NCBI GenBank assembly: GCA_018901625.1
Contig: JAHIEM010000023.1
Coordinates: 1 to 6,121, forward strand
From: Nanobdellota archaeon
GTDB taxonomy: Archaea > Nanobdellota > Nanobdellia > Pacearchaeales > GW2011-AR1
DNA length: 6,121 nt
Reading direction: 5' to 3'
The notes under the pieces were generated by a model, which saw only the letters and a program-made list of their open reading frames with translations, was not told the origin of the DNA and searched no databases. Positions 1 through 6,020 of this stretch are shown one piece after another. How positions within the stretch are numbered: the first letter of the stretch is position 1; each line of letters starts with the position of its first letter. A program made the position numbers and the translations under genes.

Positions 1-384
1 AAGAATTTGATTTTTTATTTTTCTGGTGGAAATTTGCCTATTGAAAGGCAGGAGGGAATTCTTGAATTTTCAAGCAGATGGGAGGAACTAATTTCTTTTA
101 ATGATAATGAGTCAGAAAGCAAAATGAATGGGGGTGGGGGGATTTATTTTTATATTATTATAATTCTGCTGATTGTTTTGCTTGTGATACTTATTATTCT
201 TTTAATAAGGCAGAGAAAAAGAGAAAAATTATCAAATAAGTTATTAAAAGATTATCTTATTAAATGCAAAAATCAGGGAATGGATAAAGAAGGAGTTTAT
301 TTAGGATTGATTAGGAAAGGATGGGATAAAAAATTAGTTGAAGAGGAATTTAAAAAAGCAGGATGGGATAAAAATGAGATTTAA
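1..384 (+). CDS. Membrane protein with single C-terminal TM helix and helical 'GW' cytoplasmic tail (5' end missing)
   Basis: The reading frame is open from the first base to the TAA at 382-384, so the start probably lies upstream. A TTG at base 7 and an ATG at base 124 are in frame, but no ribosome site recommends the first, and the second would begin just before the membrane helix. Counting from base 1, residues 1-47 are polar (end of an outside domain, then an Asn/Glu/Ser linker and a four-glycine run). Residues 48-69 are an Ile/Leu/Val-only transmembrane helix followed by RQRKR, which puts the C-terminus in the cytoplasm by the positive-inside rule. The 58-residue tail is amphipathic and repeats 'GWDK' twice, 14 codons apart, in the pattern K-G-W-D-K-x-x-V-E-x-x-F-K-x-A-G-W. 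I recall similar short tails in DPANN archaeal surface proteins, but no function is established. The gene overlaps the next by 11 nt and is probably co-transcribed with it. Confidence 0.75.
   Translation, partial: KNLIFYFSGGNLPIERQEGILEFSSRWEELISFNDNESESKMNGGGGIYFYIIIILLIVLLVILIILLIRQRKREKLSNKLLKDYLIKCKNQGMDKEGVYLGLIRKGWDKKLVEEEFKKAGWDKNEI
318..374 (+). repeat. Pair of 15-bp direct repeats encoding GWDK in the tail of the first gene
   Basis: AGGATGGGATAAAAA occurs at 318-332 and again at 360-374, 42 nt (14 codons) apart and in the same frame, so each encodes the GWDK of the tail. The second copy also provides the AGGA used as the weak ribosome site of the giant gene and touches its ATG. This is probably a domain-level duplication rather than a mobile or regulatory repeat. 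Confidence 0.5.
374..384 (+). other. 11-nt stop/start overlap between first and second genes
   Basis: ATG 374 of the giant gene lies in the second-to-last Asn-Glu codons before TAA 382-384 of the upstream gene, in another frame. With the 17-nt overlap at the other end (5949-5965) this makes all three genes one tightly packed transcription unit, with no room for a promoter or terminator between them. Confidence 0.8.
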
Positions 385-481
385 GAAAAGAGGATTATCA
401 GGAATTTTAGGAAATGTCTTATTAGTTTTAGTAGTTATTGGTTTAATTGGTGTTTTATGGGTATTTGTTTCTTCTGTTCTT
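374..481 (+). other. Class III (type IV pilin-like) signal peptide of the giant protein
   Basis: Residues 1-36 read as a short basic leader (MRFKKRG) followed directly by LSG and then 26 hydrophobic residues ending VFVSSVL. Archaeal prepilin peptidases (FlaK/PibD type) cut between such a Gly and the following residue, here Gly7 and Leu8, and the hydrophobic stretch after the cut stays with the mature protein as an anchor or pilus-core helix. No classical signal peptidase I site follows. The glutamate at +5 common in bacterial pilins is absent, which is usual in archaea. The cleavage itself is inferred. Confidence 0.75.
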
Positions 482-3400
482 GAAAAATCAAATATTAAAA
501 TAGGAAGCAAGTTATTTGATTTTATTAAAATAGGGGGCAGGCAGGAATTTTCTACATTAGAAGTGTGTGAAATAAGTGATGATCCTGATTGTCTTGTTGG
601 AGGTTTGGAAATATATGATAGTGAAGGTAATTGCAATCTAAGATATTGTGATGAATTTGGTAGGGGTTTGGATGAAGTGTATTGTGACTGTAATAATTTT
701 CCTGCTGGAGGAGCTTGTTGTTCTCTTTATACTTGTTATGATGAAGAAGATGGTGATGGACATTTTGATAGTGCGTGTGGGGGGAATGATTGTGATGATT
801 CTAATGCTTATATTTCTCCTGTTGCTATAGAGATATGCAATGATGGAAAAGATAATGATTGTGATGGTTTGATAGATTGCAGTGATTCTTTATGTTCAGT
901 AGATATTAATTGCCAGGTGCAGGTGCAGGAATCTCAAGTTTTAAGAGTTTATGGAAGCTGTGAGATGAATGGAAAAAGAGATGCGAGTGGTACATCCTTA
1001 GAGGAAAATTGGTTTAGAAATGGTTGGTGGGATTATACCTATAATAATGGGTTGTGGTTTAGCACAAAAACATTGTATCCTGAATCTGATATAAATTTTT
1101 GGAATTCTGATATAACACCAAGTTCTTCTTCTTACTTTACAGCTCCTCCATCTGGTGGTTATTTTGTTGATTTTTCTTCTTATGGAGAAGATGGAAATTT
1201 GCAGAATCCGTATTTTACAACTTCTTCTTGCGCAGAGGGAGAGGGGTGTGATGAGAATACAGGAAATGGAGTTTATACTGGAATAAATCAACCTGGAGAT
1301 AATGGGTGGGGATTTTTAAGATATGGGTGCATGGATCAGGGATGTAATTATGAATTAGAAACATGGAAAGCAATTGAACCAACATGTTGTTATAATTCAG
1401 AAAAAAAGACAATAACTTATACTAAACAAGGGGATTTTATTTCTTCTGGAGATGTCAATTGCAATGGGTTTTTACAATATACAGAAGTTTTTGATAATCT
1501 TCCTGAAGCGACTTATGAAAAATGCAGTGTTTGTGAAAATTGCGTAAAAATAACAAGTGAAGATAATTGCATGGATGTGAATGGAATTTATCAATTTCTT
1601 TCAAAAGTACATTCTCCTGATACAAATGTAAGGGCTTGGGGAAAAGTTGTTGGCGATGGCAAAAGAATATTAAGATTAAGTTATTCTGGAGATGACGAGG
1701 TTCTTTATGGAATGAATTTATATGATGGAACTCCTGAAGCACATGAGCTTTTTTATCTTAACTGGGGCAATAGCGATATTGATGTATCTTCAGGAGTTGC
1801 TGAAGGAACAGCTCAATTAGATGGAGATTGTAATTACTGCTGTTCTGGAGAGAGTGCATTAACAGCTTCTGTTAAATTTAATGTTGATTGTGGTGGTGGG
1901 GAACCTATAGAACCAGTTGAAGGAGATTATAATGTCACTAATTGCAAGAATACTATTTCATTTATAACTGAAACTAATTTGTCTGAATATGTGAACAAGA
2001 CTGTCAAACTTTATGCAAGTGGAAGAGAAGAAGATTGCTATAATGTTAAAGTGCATGAAGGAGATGCTGATAAAACTGAAGATGTGACAGTTATGGGCAA
2101 TTGCTCTTGTGAAAAAGCAAAAGTTGAGTTTGCTGCTCAAAGATTAGGAACAGGAATTATTTTTCCTAAGCCTTCTGATACAAGTGCGCTAAGATATCAG
2201 GGGGTGTTAGATAAAGCAGAGTATGAAAATGATTTTGTCAGCAAAAATAGCAAGAAATATTTGTATTTAAATCCAGGAGATAAATTCGGGTGTTATTTTA
2301 ATATTTCTGATACTGGCTTTGTTTATGATCCTGCTAATCCTGATGGTTATTTTGCATTTTTAGATTCTTTTATTAATAGTACTGGAATTAAGAATTCAGA
2401 AGGAGAGATATTATTAAATTATTCTGGAAGTCTCATCAACTGGGTAGTTCTTAGTAGTGCTGGAAGTTCTTTTGAAGGAGTTTATTTATTATTTAGTGAA
2501 TCAGAGCTTTATAATGCAGGAGTGATTGACAAGGCATTTAACAAGTCTGTTAAATGTTATGTTAAATATGAAAAAGATGGAGTAATTGGTGAGGCAGAAT
2601 CTTCTGAAATAAATCTTATTCCTCAAAACAGGAAAAATCCTGAAACTTATGCTAAACTTGGAAAGGCTCTATTTTCTGCTGAAGATGACTGGAGAAAGGT
2701 TGTTCAGTTGGTGCCTGTTGTTGTTGCTGATTCTTTGATTTGCCCTAATTGCCTCCCTATTGGTGCTAATAAATCAGCTTATCCTTTATTGATTTCTAAT
2801 CAAAATTATAAGGAAAGTTCAGGCAGTAAAATTGCGGGGGGAGGATTTAATCCATTTGATGGTTTTGATGGAGCTGTTTTATCAAGTGATTTTATTCCAA
2901 GTGTATATTATCCAGATAATCTGGTTAGTTCTGGGGGAACTTCAGGAGGAGGTTACAAGGGGATGAAGCAACAGATTATTTTTGAAGCACAGAATTTTTC
3001 AGATTTTTGGAAAACAATTGGAGTGGTTGTTTTGGTAGATAATGCGGATTATAAAGCAGGGCTTTTAGCAACAGAGGTTGCAACTATCTTACAAGCCCCT
3101 ATAGTTATTGCAGGGGAGATTGGGTGGGAGGGACTGGTGGATGGCAAGGCGGTTATTGCAATATCGAGTGCTGGTGAAGGGCTTATGAATGATTCTGGAC
3201 AATTAAAAATGCAAATTGCAAAAGGAGTGTCGTTATTGCTGAAATATACATCTAGTACAAGTAGTTATGTTTATGAAAACTTTGAGTATACTGTTGCTTT
3301 TGGGGATAATATTATACTTGGAAGCATGGTTCCTTCTTTTGCTGCAGGAACAGGAAGTAGCTCAGAAGTTATGGATTTTATAAAAAAGATTACTAATCCA

Positions 3401-5965
3401 AGTCAAATAGCTTTGGTTAATCCAAGTGATATAAATGAGACTTTTTGCAGGGTAGTTAGTGGATTTGGGTGCAGGACTTCTCTTTCTTCTGTGATTTTGG
3501 CTATGAGGGACTCTTGGACAATAGGATTTTTAGAAAATGATGTTCCATGGAAAAAAATTAATAAAATTGTTTTTAAGAAAGATATTGATGATTTTAGCAA
3601 AATTATTGAAGATGATTGGATTATGAATAATGAAATAGACAGAATGCAAACTAAATTTCAGGAGGCAAGTGCTGGTTTTAGTGAGGGCATTCTTCTTGGC
3701 TCTCCGAGAGATATTCCTGATTTGATTATAAAAGCAGTTTCGCAAACCCCCTGCGAAGGAGGATGTGTTATCACTAATGGAGAGCCTCCTGCAATATTTG
3801 GAAATGTAATGAGCAGGATTTATCTTGGAAGTAAAGTAGGAGATTTTAGAAGAATGTTTTCAGATAATCTTCTTGCGGTATCTTTATCAGCTAATAAAAT
3901 AGTATTTAAAGACTCCTTTTCTGTTGAATGCCCTAAAATTGGAACAGTGGATAATAATAATCCTCTTCCCCCTAGAATAGAATACCTTCTTGGAATGATT
4001 GCTGCAAAATACAGGGGAGGAGCATTAAAAACAATTCTTTATGCGACAAGTGAAATATCTGTTGTAGGAGAGCGTATTTCTAATTTTTTAAAAGAAAAAA
4101 AGCATTTTAGCAGTGTAAGAAGTTTTGAGAACACCCTTAGGGGCTCTTCAATTTTAAGAGTTAATGGGATTAATGAGGGTTTTTTAAGCTGTTATCTTGA
4201 TAATCTTGATATTAAAATTAAAGAGAAGTTTACCACTGATAGGTTGTTTTATTTAACTTCTCCTGAATCAATAGCAGCAACTGCTGATTATTATTTAACT
4301 TTAGCGAGACTTAGACTTGGAATTATGAGTTCTTATTCAGGGGTGCTTACAATTGATTCTATGCTTGGGCAGTGCAGCCATCTTCAGAACCTTGATGTTA
4401 GCCTATTGACTCAGAAATTATTTGAAAATGATTTTTCTCAGGGAATAGAAAATATTAAGAAGAAATGCAAAAATGATGCAGAATCTTTTTTCAGGATTAC
4501 TGGGGAAATTACGGAATTAAAAAAAAGAATATACGAACATAATATTGCTGGCGAAGAAACTAAACAGAAACTTTCACAAGCAATAACAGATTATCAGAGT
4601 AAGGGTCTTCCTCAATTGTTTGATTTGGTTTTGCTTGGGGGAGGGAGGCGTTCTGATGAAAGTATTCTTTCAGAAGCAGGCAATGATGTTATTAAGGAGC
4701 AGTGGAAAAAATGGCTTAATCATATTAGAATACTTGAGAATCAGATTAAAGAATTTGATGAGACAGCAAAACAATTAAATAGCCTTTTATTGATTTCTTA
4801 TCCTATTACAAATGGAATAAGGTTTAAACATGAATATGAATCGCTGATTACGGGGAGCAATCCAAGCTTAAATGATATTCGAAATGTAGTAGATATTGCT
4901 CTTGTTGCACAGTTGCTTGAAAACAGGGATTTTCTTGAAAATTATATTAAAAAAGCTGATAATGCTATTTCTTGCATTCATACAGAGAAATCTACCAACG
5001 AAGATGTAATGGAAAAATGGGCGGAGCAGTATGAGTCATGCAAAAATAATGTTGAAGAAGCACTAAGTTATACTTCAAAAATTCAAAATCCTAAAGAAAT
5101 AAAGTTTAGTAATCTTGCTGAAAAAGCAATGTCTGACAGTGACAAACTTGCTTATGAAATAATTGACTTTGTTCAAAATAATATTTTAGATTTATCTAAA
5201 AGGAGAGAGCAGGTGGCTGAAACGTGGGAAAAGATATTTAATTTTGGGGTTACAGGAATTGCTGCTTATGGATTATCTTCTGGCACTGTTAATCAAGGAG
5301 CTCCTTTAATGTTGGCACATTATGCAGGACTTACAGGGATTGGATTAATTCCCGGGGGAGGCTATGTGATTCTTGCATATTTTGTTGGAGATACTGCTTT
5401 TATTAATTTGCCACAAGCAATAGAATCTTGTAATGCAAAATCTATGGTGCTTGATTCTTTAGTTGGGGAGTTTGATGCAGAAGACAAATTGTATGTGGGA
5501 CCGACATTAGTCAGAGATTATAAAGACTGTGTTGATGTTTGGGTGGAGTTTGGTGTTGTCCAAGGTTTAAAATATTTTCCCTATGTTTGGCATTTTTCAT
5601 CAAAAATGAATGCCCGGGCATCAGCGAATAATATGCCTATTAAAAAGATTCAGGCAGTAGAGGCAGAGAGGGCAAAGCTTGCAAAAGCGCTTGAAAAGCT
5701 TGCAGCTGAAGGAAAACCAACTGAAAGGGTAGAAGATATTTTAATGAAGATGGCTAATGCTCATGGACCATTTGGCTGTTTCCTCGCAGGCACAAAAATA
5801 ACAATGGCAGATGGAAGTGAGAAAAATATAGAAGATATTGAGAAAGGTGAGGAGGTTTTAGCATGGGATATTGAGAATAACAAGCCAGCTGAAGCTGAAA
5901 TTAGTGAAACATTCAAAAGAATAAATAATGGATATTTGGAGATTGAATATGAAATTATTAAATAA
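374..5965 (+). CDS. Giant pilin-anchored surface protein with MopE-type motif and C-terminal N-half of a split Hint domain
   Basis: This 1863-residue protein is predicted to sit on the outer face of the membrane. ATG 374 is chosen because it places a class III signal peptide at the very N-terminus (basic residues, KRG then LSG, hydrophobic residues 11-36); AGGA lies at 360-363. In order: a 16-cysteine segment (65-180) containing a MopE-like acidic motif (about 121-169); beta-rich Cys-containing regions with many N-x-S/T sequons (about 180-800); a Rossmann-like stretch (882-918) reminiscent of cell-wall-binding repeat 2; a 'VNPSDI' segment (1015-1020); segments resembling peptidase C25 relatives (1105-1115 and 1141-1158) with no catalytic His/Cys pair that I can assign; long helices (about 1370-1610); a Gly-rich hydrophobic segment (about 1622-1676); a charged helix; and from Cys1802 the first 62 residues of a Hint domain, ended by TAA. 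Only the domain order is visible. The overall role, perhaps delivery or presentation of a processed partner, is inference. Both ends overlap neighbouring genes. Confidence 0.9.
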   Translation: MRFKKRGLSGILGNVLLVLVVIGLIGVLWVFVSSVLEKSNIKIGSKLFDFIKIGGRQEFSTLEVCEISDDPDCLVGGLEIYDSEGNCNLRYCDEFGRGLDEVYCDCNNFPAGGACCSLYTCYDEEDGDGHFDSACGGNDCDDSNAYISPVAIEICNDGKDNDCDGLIDCSDSLCSVDINCQVQVQESQVLRVYGSCEMNGKRDASGTSLEENWFRNGWWDYTYNNGLWFSTKTLYPESDINFWNSDITPSSSSYFTAPPSGGYFVDFSSYGEDGNLQNPYFTTSSCAEGEGCDENTGNGVYTGINQPGDNGWGFLRYGCMDQGCNYELETWKAIEPTCCYNSEKKTITYTKQGDFISSGDVNCNGFLQYTEVFDNLPEATYEKCSVCENCVKITSEDNCMDVNGIYQFLSKVHSPDTNVRAWGKVVGDGKRILRLSYSGDDEVLYGMNLYDGTPEAHELFYLNWGNSDIDVSSGVAEGTAQLDGDCNYCCSGESALTASVKFNVDCGGGEPIEPVEGDYNVTNCKNTISFITETNLSEYVNKTVKLYASGREEDCYNVKVHEGDADKTEDVTVMGNCSCEKAKVEFAAQRLGTGIIFPKPSDTSALRYQGVLDKAEYENDFVSKNSKKYLYLNPGDKFGCYFNISDTGFVYDPANPDGYFAFLDSFINSTGIKNSEGEILLNYSGSLINWVVLSSAGSSFEGVYLLFSESELYNAGVIDKAFNKSVKCYVKYEKDGVIGEAESSEINLIPQNRKNPETYAKLGKALFSAEDDWRKVVQLVPVVVADSLICPNCLPIGANKSAYPLLISNQNYKESSGSKIAGGGFNPFDGFDGAVLSSDFIPSVYYPDNLVSSGGTSGGGYKGMKQQIIFEAQNFSDFWKTIGVVVLVDNADYKAGLLATEVATILQAPIVIAGEIGWEGLVDGKAVIAISSAGEGLMNDSGQLKMQIAKGVSLLLKYTSSTSSYVYENFEYTVAFGDNIILGSMVPSFAAGTGSSSEVMDFIKKITNPSQIALVNPSDINETFCRVVSGFGCRTSLSSVILAMRDSWTIGFLENDVPWKKINKIVFKKDIDDFSKIIEDDWIMNNEIDRMQTKFQEASAGFSEGILLGSPRDIPDLIIKAVSQTPCEGGCVITNGEPPAIFGNVMSRIYLGSKVGDFRRMFSDNLLAVSLSANKIVFKDSFSVECPKIGTVDNNNPLPPRIEYLLGMIAAKYRGGALKTILYATSEISVVGERISNFLKEKKHFSSVRSFENTLRGSSILRVNGINEGFLSCYLDNLDIKIKEKFTTDRLFYLTSPESIAATADYYLTLARLRLGIMSSYSGVLTIDSMLGQCSHLQNLDVSLLTQKLFENDFSQGIENIKKKCKNDAESFFRITGEITELKKRIYEHNIAGEETKQKLSQAITDYQSKGLPQLFDLVLLGGGRRSDESILSEAGNDVIKEQWKKWLNHIRILENQIKEFDETAKQLNSLLLISYPITNGIRFKHEYESLITGSNPSLNDIRNVVDIALVAQLLENRDFLENYIKKADNAISCIHTEKSTNEDVMEKWAEQYESCKNNVEEALSYTSKIQNPKEIKFSNLAEKAMSDSDKLAYEIIDFVQNNILDLSKRREQVAETWEKIFNFGVTGIAAYGLSSGTVNQGAPLMLAHYAGLTGIGLIPGGGYVILAYFVGDTAFINLPQAIESCNAKSMVLDSLVGEFDAEDKLYVGPTLVRDYKDCVDVWVEFGVVQGLKYFPYVWHFSSKMNARASANNMPIKKIQAVEAERAKLAKALEKLAAEGKPTERVEDILMKMANAHGPFGCFLAGTKITMADGSEKNIEDIEKGEEVLAWDIENNKPAEAEISETFKRINNGYLEIEYEIIK
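734..880 (+). other. MopE-type putative metal-binding motif within the giant protein
   Basis: Residues 121-169 carry the signature spacing of the 'putative metal-binding' MopE family: an acidic DEEDGDGHF stretch, then CGGNDCDDSNAYISP, then EICNDGKDNDCDGLIDC. In the family, this D-G-D-G / D-C-D-D / E-x-C-x-x-x-x-D-N-D-C-D-G pattern is common on secreted proteins and is thought to bind calcium or copper through the acidic side chains, with paired cysteines as disulfides. It is one unit here, embedded in 16 cysteines between residues 65 and 180. Recognition of the motif is strong; which metal is bound cannot be told. Confidence 0.8.
3017..3847 (+). other. Rossmann-like and possibly C25-related region of the giant protein
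   Basis: Residues 882-918 alternate a hydrophobic strand (VVVLV), an Asp-Tyr turn, an Ala/Leu helix and a second strand ending in 'APIVIAG'. This resembles the cell-wall-binding repeat 2 pattern of strand, 'ALSAAPLAA', 'PILL'. Residues 1015-1020 read VNPSDI, followed by 'SLSSVILA'. Residues 1105-1115 (GILLGSPRDIP) and 1141-1158 (with 'SRIYLGSKVGDF') recall the strands before the catalytic centre in gingipain-like C25 proteins ('SPDAIP', 'GRIFG.T.SDV'). Downstream I cannot find a convincing catalytic His-Gly or Cys, so if the relation is real the unit is probably inactive. These are family impressions from memory, not search results. Confidence 0.35.
5255..5401 (+). other. Glycine-rich hydrophobic segment preceding the Hint half-domain
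   Basis: Residues about 1628-1676 are long, apolar and glycine-rich (GIAAYGLSSG, then LMLAHYAGLTGIGLIPGGGY, then VILAYFVGDTAF). They follow about 240 residues of charged helices and precede a Lys/Ala/Glu helix leading into the Hint cysteine. They could be one or two membrane-inserting hairpins or a buried helical core. In bacterial polymorphic toxins a hydrophobic segment often sits between the long stalk and the pre-toxin processing domain; whether this one has such a role is inference. Confidence 0.45.
5777..5962 (+). other. Hint domain, N-terminal half (catalytic Cys, block A)
   Basis: From Cys1802 the protein reads CFLAGTKITMADG, then the I-E-D-I-E-K-G-E-E-V-L-A-W-D pattern. This matches the first strands of Hint domains (C-F-x-x-G-T-x-I, D-G-x-x-K-x-I-E-x-I-x-x-G-D-x-V-L), here with Glu in place of the usual Asp after the glycine. 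Residue -1 is Gly1801, a common acyl donor before the nucleophile. The sequence continues to NNGYLEI, the strand that normally leads through a short turn into the 'LKVTxxHPF' strand, and then stops at TAA after six more residues. The half-domain is 62 residues and lacks the TxxH block, so alone it should be inactive. Confidence 0.85.
5938..5941 (+). promoter_or_regulatory. Shine-Dalgarno GGAG for the third gene, inside Hint coding sequence
   Basis: GGAG is followed by a 7-nt spacer (ATTGAAT) and ATG 5949, near-ideal spacing for an archaeal leader-type start. It spans the Leu-Glu-Ile codons of the last Hint strand of the giant protein (YLEI), so the site is written into the conserved strand itself. 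It decides the start of the third gene and suggests translational coupling: ribosomes ending at TAA 5963-5965 are already over the start. Confidence 0.7.
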
Positions 5966-6020
5966 AATTTTTCTGGCTGGAGTTTTATTAGTTATTTTAC
6001 TTGCAAGTTTTTCTTCAGCA
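5949..6020 (+). other. Sec signal peptide inserted at the Hint break point
   Basis: The 24 residues have a lysine-containing n-region, a 14-15 residue hydrophobic core (from about Ile7 to Ala19) and a small-residue c-region SFSSA, with Ser at -3 and Ala at -1. Cleavage after Ala24 would leave the mature protein starting at Gly25, exactly where the Hint C-half strand GILKVT begins. Nothing in known Hint domains corresponds to this stretch, which sits between the two half-domain sequences. Confidence 0.8.

Noticed and set aside
7..123. TTG at base 7 as the true start of the first gene
   Set aside because: The frame is open to the window edge, no ribosome site can be seen, and the sequence reads like the end of a longer outside domain.
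338..373. In-frame TTG start at 338 giving a 12-residue extension of the giant protein
   Set aside because: It would put extra polar residues ahead of a complete class III leader and enlarge the overlap to 47 nt. ATG 374 gives the expected leader length and has AGGA upstream.
334..3745. Antisense and alternate-frame open frames of 60-100 codons at several places across the giant gene
   Set aside because: They lie opposite or within a clear 1863-residue coding frame, have low-complexity or basic/hydrophobic compositions, and show no start signals or recognisable domains.
5777..5962. A true intein inserted in a host protein
   Set aside because: No host extein continues after the half-domain, no homing endonuclease is seen, and the C-terminal His-Asn block is not in the window. 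Hint domain is the safer call.
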